Positions 1 through 9,140 of a stretch of DNA of 14,028 nucleotides are shown one piece after another. The stretch lies in the NCBI GenBank assembly GCA_003024985.2, contig PXIH01S0008069.1. One strand, 5' to 3'. Position 1 is the first letter of the stretch. The number at the start of each line of letters is the position of its first letter. The DNA comes from Euperipatoides rowelli. Its lineage: Eukaryota > Onychophora > Udeonychophora > Euonychophora > Peripatopsidae. Under the pieces are notes generated by a model. It did not search any database. It saw only the letters and a program-made list of their open reading frames with translations, and was not told the DNA's origin. The position numbers were made by a program, and so were the translations under genes.

Positions 1-1117
1 GCCACCTCAAGATATTGTTTGTGATCAAAAATATTTTGACCGTTTCTTTACTTTATTATAAGGCAACTATTAACCATACAGGTGAAACAAAAATCATAAC
101 TTCAGTTTTTTCACTCAGCACTAATATATAATCATTATTCCCCATATCAAACAAGTTAATATTATTAAGTGATTTGTAGCATAACCTTAACACCCTCTGC
201 CTCTCAAAAAATAAATGGTATTAACCTTTAAAAAACATTCCACTAAATCATTCTTGAACTCAATCCCCCTAAATGCAAATACAATCACTTCAGTCAACAA
301 CTGATAAATATCTGTCAACTTCAAAAGGAAAATCCTGCAAAAAGTCGATATCTCTTCTTAGAAAAAGTATCACAATTCTGCACAACATCCATTGAATTAT
401 AACTTGTATTTACTACCTTCAGAAATAACCCACTATGGTCTGAGAACGGAACAATCTTTATATCAAACTCCATGCAAGCTACTAAGTCTCTTCAAACAAA
501 AGCATAATCTATTACTAAACTATGTTGTCCAGCTCTACACATAGAACATTATGCATTCCATAATATTCAGCAATATTAACAATACAAATATGCCTACAAA
601 AATCATAAAACTTTTTAAATAATTAAGCATTTGCATAATTAAAATCCCCACAAAATATAACTTCCCCCCAACTATCACGTATCTTACTACATACATACAT
701 CAACAACTTTTTGTTGACATTAGCAATATTACTCCCATAAGAGTTTACCAACGTAAATTTCCTATTAACAAAACAAAAAGTACAAATAATAAAACGTTCA
801 TTACTTGCACTTAAAACAATATTTGAAAAGGCATTATTATTTCCAAATAATAATAATAATAAAAAATCCTTAGAAGCGTTTAAATCACAAGCCTTTAGCA
901 CAATGAAAGCATTGTTATATGAAAAATCAAACTTAGAACTCTCAAGGAGCTTAGACTCCTGAGCACAGAAAATCGAAATATTATTGTTAATAATAAATTT
1001 ATACACCCTATGTGCCTTCCTAAAGTTGTTCATACCTTGAACGTTCAGCAAAAATATATAAAGGCACAAATCCACAAAGAATAACAAATATAAAACATAA
1101 AAATAAATAATACCCAA
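1..1117 (-). pseudogene. LINE (non-LTR retrotransposon) ORF2, APE-type endonuclease part, broken and cut by the window edge
   Basis: This encodes the remains of the apurinic-type endonuclease that nicks the target DNA for a LINE. An open stretch at 623-1117 shows the family's motifs in order: LLNVQGMNN near the start (usual LNxxG), IFCAQESKL (usual LQET), LVNSYGSN (usual VxxPN region), and IFCGDFNYA (GGDFN). A stop follows at 623. After a frame change near 540 the domain continues with GQHSLVIDYAFV, a TGA, and then VPFSDHSGLF at about 435-449, the SDH motif with the catalytic His. Below 370 the frame is still partly readable (LTEVIVFAFRGIEF) but no reverse transcriptase motif is reached before the edge. 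An AAT repeat near 846-860 gives a run of Leu inside the domain. It lies about 110 bp downstream of ORF1 on the same strand, as expected for a two-ORF LINE. I am sure of the endonuclease class but not of the clade. Confidence 0.8.
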
Positions 1118-1225
1118 TCAAAGATAAAGTATTTACTTCAAAATACCATAATCGAGTGCGATATCACGACACCCACAATGAACAATGAATCGAAAAATAA
1201 CAATATTGACATAGTTCAATAATAT

Positions 1226-2387
1226 TCACTTATTCTCTCTTTTCCTCTTCTTCCTTTTCACTTCTGCAACAGCACCATTTTCAATACCAACCATCTCAAT
1301 TTCAGATCCAACCGACACAGAATCTTGAACATCATTATCGTCTTTATTCCGCATTGCATCATCACTTTCACTGTCACCATCTCTATCAGTAGAACCAACC
1401 AATCCTGTGTTATCTTTCCATTCCCCTGTGGAACCATAGCAGGAAAGTTCCGATAGAATTCCTCAGTGGATACATAAATAATTTTTCCATCATCAGCATT
1501 CAGTAGCACATCTTCATTTACATTATCATAAATATCACTTACTTGATTCTGCGAAATTTTCACTTTTGATGCATACGACACTCCACATCTATGCACAGTA
1601 TCAAATAACTTTTTACAAGTAGAACAAAACTTCAACTCACATTGCACAGTAAAATGCCCCACCTTAGAACAGCGTTAATAATTTTTTCATGCCCATGCAC
1701 CTTTATAAAATTTTTGACATTATTAAACTTAAAAGCAACCGGCAAACTATCTATCAAAACACCATCATTAAGCTTAAGCTCCCCTGTAACCAGTGCAACT
1801 TCAAACTTCACAGCCTCAAGTAGATTAATAATGTTTGCCTTTAAAGACACCATCATACTGTAGGGCTTAAAAAAATCAGAAAATTCCCTTCTCGCCAAAT
1901 CCACAGGAATATTATCAGCAGACACCTACAACCATAACTCCTCCTCATTCTTCAAATAATAAATTTCAGCTCTCTGAAATGTTGAAACATTCCCCATAAA
2001 CTAATTATCGTTTTAAAGGTGTTTCAAACTTCAGATCGAAAAAAAAATTGTTAGGTAAAACAAAAAATTGTTTCAAACACTTCACTGCACCAGACATAAT
2101 TAAAACTTTCATTAAGTCTCTAATGCTTACCTTGAGAAACTTTTCATCTTTAATAACAACCATTATTACACCTCCATCTTTAAGTAAAGGTCTAAAAGCA
2201 CTAGACCAAAATCTCAAGTGGGCATTAAATTTCTCAACTGTGTCATACTCCTTATCCAGGTTAGGCTGCAAACTATATTTCCTTAAACCATGCTCATTCG
2301 TTTGAAACTCCTTAAGACCAATACCATTATAACCGCTGCTAACTCATTAACTACACCATTATTACCAAATTGCAATAATCTCTCCAT
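1226..2387 (-). pseudogene. LINE ORF1 (gag-like RNA-binding protein), broken
   Basis: This is the nucleic-acid chaperone ORF that precedes ORF2 in many insect-type LINEs. I place the start at the ATG ending at 2387; the frame then shifts near 2330 into a stretch that includes KYSLQPNLDKEYDTVEKF. Next comes an RRM-like block with a TAG near 1926, including DLARREFSDFFKPYSMMVSL and NNVKNFIKVHGHEK. It runs directly into a zinc knuckle, read in a shifted frame as RCSKVGHFTVQC. The position of the first knuckle Cys reads Tyr and the next codon is a stop. A second Cys/His cluster, FCSTCKKLFDTVHRC, follows. The tail, after a shift near 1420, is acidic (DRDGDSESDDA) and then very basic (KRKKRKRENK), ending in TGA at 1226-1228. 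Order and length (about 390 residues) fit a LINE ORF1. At least three frameshifts and two stops make it dead. Confidence 0.7.
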
Positions 2388-2621
2388 TTATAAATAACAA
2401 TATTGCTACCAACAAACTAGTCAGCCAGCACCGTTTTCCGAAAAAATATTAAAATGATCGAAAATTTATCACTATCTATCTAAATCGGCTCCTAGCGAAG
2501 AAGTAACTTCTTTGAAGATATTGTGAGCTGGAAGTCTGTTTTCCATTAATCATTTTGAATATATTAAAATTTGTATTAATTAAGTAAACCATTCCAATAC
2601 AAAAGTAATTTAATTTAGTTT
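2388..2621. other. Non-coding stretch; probable LINE 5' leader
   Basis: No coding frame is visible. Lying directly upstream of the LINE ORF1 start on the minus strand, it probably includes the LINE's 5' untranslated leader. I cannot place the element's true 5' end or a target-site duplication, because the 3' end of the LINE is outside the window. Confidence 0.3.
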
Positions 2622-2760
2622 AAACCATCTAAAGTCAACAGTTCCTGTTCCATATCTGCTAATTAGTCAAAGAGAAACTTAATGATTTTAGGCACCATGG
2701 TTAGAGTCTGATTTGATGCTGCCATCTGTGCAAGATCAGCAGCTTCTACTATGATAAAGT
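2622..2760 (-). pseudogene. Possible Ty3/gypsy pol linker (RNase H to integrase), degraded
   Basis: The minus strand reads VEAADLAQMAASNQTLTM and, after one TAA, LADMEQELLTLDGLN. In Ty3/gypsy pol the RNase H domain is followed by a VADALSR motif and then a helical stretch of the type 'LAxxQxxDxEL'. ADLAQMAA and LADMEQELL can be laid on these two motifs in the right order. The strand and position, just past the RNase H remnant at 2984-3246 with only a tandem repeat between, also fit. The match is by eye, with several changed residues, so the call is tentative. No integrase motif follows at lower coordinates. Confidence 0.35.
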
Positions 2761-2830
2761 AATACTAATTCTAAATAATGTTTGCTTAGAACTATCTATT
2801 ATAATAACTGACTAACTTGCTGCTCCTCAA

Positions 2831-2990
2831 CTTTATAAATACATATGAATAAATAGTACCCTTTAGAAATACAAATGGCTAAATGATGCCCTTTATAAAT
2901 ACACATTGATAAATGATGCCCTTTATAAATACACATGGATAAATGATGCCCCTTTATAAATACATATGGCTAAATGATGCCTTTTATAGG
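2831..2990. repeat. 30-bp tandem repeat (minisatellite), five copies plus a partial
   Basis: The unit begins CTTTATAAATACACATGGAT and ends AAATGATGCC. Copies run at 2831-2860, 2861-2890, 2891-2920, 2921-2950 and 2951-2981 (one extra C), with a partial copy to about 2990. The period is a multiple of three and the later units are open on the plus strand, but the first two carry stops (TGA, TAG), so I do not read it as coding. It abuts the RNase H remnant exactly and may have grown inside the gypsy element. Confidence 0.95.
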
Positions 2991-3935
2991 CTTTTCTTGT
3001 AAGCTTTTGTAAAAAAGGCAAAAGTTATTGTTTTATAATTGGTGGATAAAATTAAATCATAGGCCTCAAACATATAACAAAAATATCTTATAACCGAATA
3101 TTCTGCTAGAAGTTCATGGTCATAAACTGAATACTTTTGCTGTGAACTTTGAGTTTTTGAAAAAAATGTTAGGTGATTCATAGCCATGTTAGTTTTATTG
3201 ATGCAACACTGCTCCCATGGCAAAATCGGATGCATCTACCTTCAGTGCTAGTCCATTGCTAGGTGTGCCAAAAGTTTTGCATTTGTTGAATCTTCATGGA
3301 ATTTTCAAAAGCATTAAGTGTTATATCTGTCAATTCTATTGGGAATTTGTATTTTTCTTTGTCCCTTTAAGTTACACTAATAAAGAGGACTGTACTGTTT
3401 TTTTTATGAAATGGTAATAAAAATTTATTAATCCCAAGAATCTTCTTAGTTCTTAAATTGTTTTTTAGGTATTCCATGATGCCTTTTACTTTTTCCAGAT
3501 GAAGCAGAATACCTTTGTATGAGATGTTGTGGCCTAAACCATAACTACTTTCTGATCAAAGGCACATTTAGCAGTGTTTATGGAAACTCCATATCTTTCA
3601 AAAATGCTTGAAAACCAGTTAAGTTGTTTCAGGTGTATTTTTTTATTTCTGCTAGGAAAGAGTATGTCATCCAAATATGCATAACAAAAATCGAGTCCTC
3701 TTAAGATCTCATGTGTAAAATGCTTGAAGGTATAGCCTGCACCACAAAATACAAAATTGATACTGGAAACACATATTGACTAAAATACATAATTAGGTGA
3801 CCCTTTGTTAATAGATCTATTCTACATCTTTAAATAAGCCAAATCCCTGACTCCTGTTGGGCAGGCTGACCATGAGGCAATAGCAATCTCCTGAGTACCA
3901 TTTTTGCTGTTGATTGGCTAACAATCAAGGCTTGA
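2984..3935 (-). pseudogene. Ty3/gypsy pol fragment (element 1): reverse transcriptase and RNase H, degraded
   Basis: The minus strand carries gypsy RT/RNase H motifs in the right order but in several frames. WSACPTGVRD near 3900 may be the conserved 'WxSP' start of the RT. FCGAGYTFKHFTHEILRG follows, then FCYAYLDDILFPSRNKK with the intact YLDD catalytic motif at 3663-3677, and FERYGVSINTAKCAF. Next are LGHNISYKGI and the connector ELRRFLGLINFYYHFIK at about 3406-3456. RNase H starts with LKVDASDFAMGAVLHQ (3199-3246), shifts frame, and continues with LTFFSKTQSSQQKYSVYDHE and LLAEYSVIRYF to a degenerate TNYKTITFAFF (family TDHKPLTFAF). It ends at the 30-bp tandem repeat. Part of the palm between the WxSP-like and FCGAGY blocks seems missing. 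No LTR, gag or protease was found. The wording of these motifs differs from the element at 10396-14028, so it is a separate lineage, perhaps CsRn1/Kabuki-like (a guess). Confidence 0.85.
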
Positions 3936-3999
3936 AGAATTAATGTAAAAAACATAAAAAAGATCAAATTCCGTTTAATTGAATGGTACATTTGATTTA

Positions 4000-4031
4000 T
4001 GGTTGGGGCATAGTTATTTATTAATTACTAG
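4000..4031 (+). repeat. Dispersed repeat module R, short copy 1
   Basis: GGTTGGGGCATAGTTATTTA, followed by TTAATTACTAG, matches the 3' part of the longer copies at 4761-4838 and 8700-8778. Only about 30 bases are recognisable here. Confidence 0.6.
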
Positions 4032-4553
4032 GAAATAAGGTAACACATCCACTTAGTCATGTGATGTGCCATTTTAGGAATAAATGCTCTGATGTTTGCT
4101 AGCCTACTATTAGGGTTAACCAGCTAATCTGGCCAAGACATAAGGTATATATCAGAAGTTGGGCTTGGTTAATTGCGTTTGAGTTCAGATATTAAAACAA
4201 ACATATTAATTGACTCCTGATTTACATTTATCAGATGATGAGCCAGTAAATGGATAGGTTAGCCTACTTTTAATATATAATCAATAATTGCAATTTATAC
4301 AAACATACACATAAAAACATATTAAAGTTTTTTTTTCAAAATTAAAACAACATTGAATAAAAATTATAACATTTAATTTCATCTATTTATCCTATTCCTA
4401 TTCATCTATCATTTAAAGCTTTAATTGCAATGTAGCAAAACGCACAAAGTCACCAGCTAAGTTAAACAGGTCCAAGTAGGGGAGGATAAATTCGTAGAGT
4501 GCTTGACTGAGAAACCCTGGTAGACGGGCGGGCCAAAGGGGGAAAAAAGAGTT

Positions 4554-4589
4554 TTTTGTCAGACAAAATATTTTCTTTCAGAGAAAGAA
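4554..4589. other. Two adjacent perfect short inverted repeats
   Basis: TTTTGTC-A-GACAAAA (4554-4568) is followed four bases later by TTCTTTC-AGA-GAAAGAA (4573-4589). Both arms are perfect, 7 bp each. The role is unknown; in AT-rich DNA such pairs can occur by chance. Confidence 0.6.
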
Positions 4590-4760
4590 GTCCTAAAAAA
4601 ACTTTAAGAAGGTCATAAAATATGCAAATCAAGTTTCTAAATCTTCAGAAAACCAAGATTAAGATTAATTCAAAATTTTCAAGACTGTTTAGCAAACTTA
4701 GAAGGCAAAGGTGCACCATTGATCGGTTAATGGTTGGGCTGACAAAACTTGTTTAAAATG

Positions 4761-4838
4761 TCCAAAAACTATCAAAAAAGGCTTATTGCACCTCTTAATT
4801 ATCAAAGGGGTGGGACATAGTTATTTATTACATAATAG
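4761..4838 (+). repeat. Dispersed repeat module R, copy 2
   Basis: This starts TCCAAAAACTATCAAAAAAG, passes through TTATTGCACC and ends GTTATTTATTACATAATAG. Aligned by eye with 8700-8778 it matches at roughly four positions in five with one single-base gap. It lies about 130 bp left of a flank module and the short 28-bp array. Confidence 0.75.
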
Positions 4839-4967
4839 AGTAAAGGTTCATTAATACTGTACTTCTATACAATGGATAAGTAAAAATGGATAGTTTTACG
4901 AAATAATCTGTAATTATTGAAAAAAGTCATTAGTACCGAAATCAAATAGCAACAATTATTTTCCCAC
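4839..4967. other. Unassigned AT-rich DNA between module R and module X
   Basis: No coding signal was seen. Part of it (near 4848-4875) weakly resembles the sequence following the other R copy (8780-8820), so the repeat may extend further than marked. Confidence 0.4.
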
Positions 4968-4994
4968 CTTATGTCCCAATCTTAACTAGGACAC
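4968..4994 (+). repeat. Flank module X, copy A, left of the short 28-bp array
   Basis: TTATGTCCCAATCTTAACTA followed by GGACAC matches, with an internal gap of some 55 bases, the reverse complement of the 9640-9715 region (ATAATGTCCCAAT ... GTTAGGACACA). The 28-bp array begins directly at its right end. Confidence 0.5.
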
Positions 4995-5056
4995 ACTGCA
5001 CATGTTTCAATATGACTGGTACACTGCACATGTTTCAATATGACTGGTAGACTGCN
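4993..5056 (+). repeat. 28-bp minisatellite, short array (two copies plus a partial)
   Basis: The unit begins ACACTGCACATGTTTCAATA and ends TGACTGGT. Copies lie at 4993-5020 and 5021-5048, then AGACTGC and a single N at 5056. It is the same unit as the long array at 8266-8680. The N at its right edge suggests that the array was shortened or misjoined in assembly. Confidence 0.95.
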
Positions 5057-6464
5057 TTAAAATGTCTGTTTTTAAAATGGCTATTAATCTCAAAACGAAT
5101 AAATAGCTTGTTATTGTATAAATCAGGTGAGGGCTAATCCTGCAGTTTCTCCGAACATACTTATTTTTAACAAGAGGCTTTGGGATTTTGGTTGATTTCA
5201 TATAGCAATTGAGATATGTTTTCCAATGGTGATATTTTTGACAACAATAATGTTTAAATCTTCTGGCTGAAATGAAAACTTATAAAACAGCTTATCAGGA
5301 CAGTCTACACTATACTGATTCCATTTAATTTTTAACTTTTGAATTAACTCACTGTTTGAATTAAGTTTACACTATACTTAAAGTATGTATTTGAAGAAGT
5401 TTATTTAAGTTGAATAACCGATTCTTTCCCATTCAATTACTTAAACAGATAGATTTACTTGAAGTAATCTCATCAGGTTATCCATCTTTTTTATAACTAA
5501 TCCTAGCAGTAGTGTTATTTTTTGGATTGGATCTACTTCCATGTTTCCTCTTCAGTGCTCTTTTTCCTTCTAACTCTTGAATTTTCCATATTGTTTACAT
5601 TATTATTATCTGAACTTGCTAATATTTATGTTGGAGTAAATGATATAGAAAGTTGGGCTATATCAAGAGCTGGGTTGTGATACACTAGACTCCGTTAGGA
5701 TCACATCTGCACATGGTTGGTTTACATACCCAGAAGCTTGAGCTGTACTAATACACATTTTCATCACCTATACACAAGACTGAGCTACATCAAAGAGGTA
5801 TGTGTCACATCTTCACTAAGCTGGCCCATGTCAACATAAAATTAGATGCATTTATTAAGAGTTTTATTTGTGTTCAAACTTTTTTGTTTTGGGATCTGGG
5901 TATATATTCTCATCAGAACTCGAATAATTCTGGAAACTAATATAATAAAATATAATCCTCAGAACTAACAGTCTCAAATAATATTAAGCTTAAAATCAAA
6001 ACATTTATGGAAGATGTATTTAACTGTATGAATTAAGGACACAATTGTCTGTATACAAGTCGTTTATACATTTTAAAACATATGAAAAGTGTTGCTAGGA
6101 AGAAGTGGTACACCATTCATTGATGAAATATATTAATGTTCTCTAAATTGAAGTTGTTCACAATTTTTTACATTGAAGAATTTTTTAATTCCAATTATTG
6201 TTTTCGTTTCTGATTAATTAAATAATATACTTCTTAAAATTTCTTTTATGACTCTGGAATTTTTACTTACTTTTTAAAAACTTTTAAGATATTGTTGATG
6301 AAATCACCTTAGATTTTTCATATTAATTTGGTTTAGTTAAGAGTTAGATAATGATTATTAACAAGGAAAAAGATAATACCAAAATTTAACTTAAAATAAG
6401 GAAACTATGATAGAAGTTAACTCTTATAAATATCTAGGAAAAAGGGTTAACTACAGATAATAGA
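5057..6464. other. Long unassigned AT-rich DNA, probably intronic or intergenic
   Basis: I read both strands and found no open frame with a recognisable family, no RNA gene and no clear repeat. An open stretch overlapping 5007-5201 on the minus strand includes minisatellite and the N, so it is not a gene. If the exon at 9832-9930 is real, this is intron or 3' flank of that gene. Confidence 0.5.
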
Positions 6465-7534
6465 TTATACAAATGCCTTACAATTAGCTGATGTTAATAC
6501 AAAATATTTGAGTCCTGTCCCTGAAACCTGTGAATTGACGTATGCTGGTGGTACTGTTGTGGTCACACTTTTCCAAAAAGGCCAACTTTGTGATTTTCTT
6601 CTCGGGTTGTATTTCCAAGATTCTAATGCTTTTTCATTCCAAAAGGATTCATATGGCTTGAAAACGGATTTGTTCATTGGCTGTAGACAATGTGCATGTT
6701 ACTAAGGACACTGTATAGCATTGTGTCATTTATCTTAGTGACATCCACAATGTTGGTATCTAAGTGTGAAGACGTGTCATCAAATGTTGACAAAGATTTA
6801 CAGGAGTTTCGAATTTTGACAATTGTTCAATCCATTTAATGAAAAAACTGTCATCCTGGAAACTTTTAAGGTCATGCATATTGCAAATCCTACAGGAAAA
6901 TGTGTGTACCAGCCTTTCTGAATTCAGACCCTTACAAATGATCAATGTGAAGAATTGACTATCCTTTAGCTTTAAATAACACAAAATTAAAATGTGTATG
7001 ATACAACTTCTTTTTTTTTTTTGCTAGATATTGGAAACTGATTGATGTTTGTTCATTATTTGTAACACCTTTAAGAACATCATGAAGTTTGTTCATCATA
7101 GTCACTCATGGTGAACCAGTTCTGTTTTATAGCTGATGTAGGGTTTAAGTTTATAAATTTTTGGATGATGTTTCAAACAAAGATGCAATCACATTCTAAG
7201 TGCTAATGATTGTTTAAAGAAACATGGTGCTTAATGTAATTTAAGACACCCTAATCAAATCTTGTGCATCACAACAGTTTTGTCATATCAGGCATATCGA
7301 CTTCATCTAATCTCATGGTCTGAAACACATTCACCTTCTTAATTGTTCATTGCTGTAACTTGAACATCCCATTTTCTTCAACAGAGAACCATTTATTATG
7401 TGGTTCCTTAAATTATGACTTGGAATTCCATATGTTTGCAGCCCCATTAATATTATCCTTGCATAGTTTTCTGCCACTACACTTTGGTTCACAAACCTCT
7501 CCTTTTTGTGATCATTTTTATATATTGGGAGCAC
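6465..7534 (-). pseudogene. pogo/Tigger-like DNA transposon transposase, heavily degraded
   Basis: This encodes the remains of a cut-and-paste transposase of the CENP-B/pogo kind. At the N-terminal end (7331-7534) an open stretch contains LQTYGIPSHNLRNHI and LLKKMG, like the recognition helix of a Pipsqueak-type HTH ('TYGIPxSTLRxHL...KKxG'). At lower coordinates come fragments of a DDE domain in three frames. QDDSFFIKWIEQLSKF resembles the family's 'F..WL.HF' region. FDDTSSHLDTNIVDVTKIND (6764-6781 for the DDTSSH part) can be laid on 'DGHSSH'. LQPMNKSVFKPYESFWN corresponds to 'LQPLD..F.P....YN'. HKVGLFGKV resembles 'QV..LFGKAY', and SGTGLKYFVLTSAN the 'GTGIYPxNP' end. The third catalytic Asp reads Asn (codon 6672-6674). 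The middle, about 6985-7330, is unassigned and holds a T-run (minus-strand A-run). I found no terminal inverted repeats. The call rests on several weak matches in the right order. Confidence 0.55.
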
Positions 7535-8221
7535 ACAATAAAGAAAACAAAATTAAATACAAAATGTAAATGCAAATCATTTAATAAGATCGTGGTCCTA
7601 ATAAGGACAACAATAGCCTACATGGCTACATACATTCTCTTTTCATTTTTACCTATAAAAATCTTATCTGAAGTGCTATAATAAAACTCATTTTATATTT
7701 TGAAATAGATCAAATACTCTTTAAAAAATATACAACACATTAAGTACATATGTAATTATAAACAAAATGTATGCACATGGTGAAAGTATCTAAAATCAGA
7801 CCCCATAGTACAGATTTATTCTTGTCTGCATGCTAAGAACCAAACAATGATTGTTTCATAATACTCAATAAAAGCATGTCAATAAAGCAGGTGGTGGTGC
7901 CCTCTAGTATATTATTTACCAGTTTTATGAGTATTTCTATTTTTATTAAGCTAACAGACTGTAATTTTTTTTTATTATTCTTTTCTCTGACTTCAGTCTA
8001 CTTTTTGAACTATTAAATATTAAGCAGTATCATACATTTAACAAAACTATAGTGTCTGAATAAATAAATGAATAAATTACTTTGGGGAAGTCAAAGATTA
8101 ATGTTTTGCAATTTATATTTTCACTTTCATTTTGATTGATTCTTGATGTCCTACAAAATAACCAATTCAAGGTAAATGTTAAGAGGTACTAGAAAATTCC
8201 CAAATGATTTCAGAACCTACC
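7535..8221. other. Unassigned AT-rich DNA
   Basis: No coding or RNA feature was seen. A short TAAA-type microsatellite lies near 8058-8078. Plus-strand open stretches at the left end only mirror the transposase remnant. Confidence 0.5.
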
Positions 8222-8264
8222 AGTACATTTTCTAAAATAGAGAAGAGTTTACTTTCTGGACTAA
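8222..8264 (+). repeat. Flank module X, copy B, left of the long 28-bp array
   Basis: The 19 bases AAGAGTTTACTTTCTGGAC (8243-8261) are the exact reverse complement of a stretch at about 9616-9634, and ACATTTT precedes both. After CTAA an N (8265) interrupts and the 28-bp array begins. The family continues elsewhere as CTTCCAAGATGGC, which is missing here. Confidence 0.7.
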
Positions 8265-8265
8265 N

Positions 8266-8680
8266 ACTGCACATATTTCAATATGACTGGTACACTGCAC
8301 ATGTTTCAATATGACTCGTACACTGAACATGTTTCAATTTGACTGGTACACTGCACAAAGTGCACATGTTTCAATATGACTGGTACACTGTACATGTTTC
8401 AATATAACTGGTACAGTGCACATGTTCAATTTGACTGGTACACTGCACATATTTCAATATGACTGATACACTGCCAATGTTTCAATATGACTGGTACACT
8501 GCACATGTTTCAATATGACTGGTACACTGCAAATGTTTTAATATGACTGGTACACTGCAAATGTTTCAATATGACTGATACACTGCAAATGTTTTAATGT
8601 GACTGGTACACTGCACTTGTTTCAATATGACTGGTACACTGTACATGTTTCAATATGACTGGTACACTGCACACGTTTGA
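8266..8680 (+). repeat. 28-bp minisatellite, long array (about 14 copies plus partials)
   Basis: This is the same unit as at 4993-5056, with scattered substitutions (GCAAATG, GTACATG, TTTTAAT, TGAT for TGGT) and one short insertion, CACAAAG, near 8352. Copies are head to tail with no spacers. Divergence between neighbours shows the array is not a fresh expansion. It is bounded by an N on the left and by module R sequence shortly after the right end. Confidence 0.97.
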
Positions 8681-8699
8681 CAGATGTTATGTAAAAAAT

Positions 8700-8778
8700 T
8701 TCAAAAACGATCAAAAAAAAGATTATTGCACCCATTGATTGCCATAGGGTTGGGGCATAATTATTTAATACATAATAG
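8700..8778 (+). repeat. Dispersed repeat module R, copy 3
   Basis: This begins TTCAAAAACGATCAAAAAAA, contains ATTATTGCACCC and GGTTGGGGCATAATTATTTA, and ends ACATAATAG. It is homologous to 4761-4838 and, for its last third, to 4000-4031. It follows the long 28-bp array by about 20 bases. Confidence 0.75.
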
Positions 8779-9062
8779 GATTTAGGGTTTAGGTTGGGAT
8801 AAGCTTAGTACTATAGTATAAATTAAAACTACTATCCATTTTGCTCAAATGACTAAAATAAATCATGCCTGGGATATTGTAAAAATCAAACTTTTAGAAG
8901 ACTTATCCATTTGCTCTCTGTCGTTTTAGCCATTGTACATTTTGAACAAATCTTATTTTAGATTTTCTAAGTAGATAAAAACACTGTTGTTCTTGTCCCG
9001 ATTGATTTAGTTTGAAAACATTTGAAAACATCGTATGTAAATAAAGTTAAAATAATATGCCC
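8779..9062. other. Unassigned AT-rich DNA
   Basis: No coding or RNA feature was seen. A TTTGAAAACA pair is repeated directly near 9012-9030. Confidence 0.4.
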
Positions 9063-9140
9063 TGCCGGGCTGGTCGAGTAGTCTCGATAGCTGATTTGGC
9101 TTTCCGGCATACCTTCGGCAGCCAGTTAGACTCCAGGAAA
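9063..9140 (+). mobile_element. tRNA-derived SINE head (candidate), class II tRNA-like
   Basis: A GC-richer island stands out from its AT-rich surroundings. TGGTCGAGTAG at 9071-9081 fits the RNA polymerase III A box (TRGYNNANNNG) at every fixed position. AGTTAGACTCC at 9124-9134 fits the B box (GGTTCGANTCC) except at two positions. The 53-base spacing is that of Leu/Ser-type tRNAs with a long variable arm. The flanks do not fold into a clear acceptor stem, so it is not read as a tRNA gene. A-rich sequence at about 9273-9297 could be the SINE's 3' tail, which would make the element about 235 bp. Confidence 0.5.

Larger units (their letters stand above)
3936..4760. other. Unassigned AT-rich DNA
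   Basis: No coding frame with family resemblance was seen on either strand. The stretch holds one short copy of the dispersed repeat (4000-4031), two neighbouring small hairpins (4554-4589) and a G-rich patch near 4525-4545. Confidence 0.5.

Noticed and set aside
2831-2990. A repeated 10-residue peptide gene on the plus strand
   Set aside because: The period is a multiple of three and some units are open, but the first two units have stops and there is no start or context.
4525-4545. A G-rich patch as a possible promoter or quadruplex
   Set aside because: There is only one short run of five Gs and smaller runs. No start site or gene lies nearby.
5007-5201. A 64-codon minus-strand open stretch
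   Set aside because: It runs into the 28-bp array, includes an N, and resembles no known family.
6508-6705. A plus-strand open stretch with Cys at its end
   Set aside because: The opposite strand carries the transposase motif LQPMNKSVFKP, which explains the openness.
7360-7681. Plus-strand open stretches next to the transposase
   Set aside because: They are low-complexity, without family resemblance, and partly reverse the HTH region.
8266-8680. A CRISPR-like array with 28-bp units
   Set aside because: The units follow head to tail with no unique spacers, there are no cas genes, and the setting is eukaryotic. It is a minisatellite.
9063-9140. A functional tRNA gene
   Set aside because: The pol III boxes are present but no acceptor stem or clean anticodon arm can be drawn, and the B box has two mismatches. 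A SINE head fits better.
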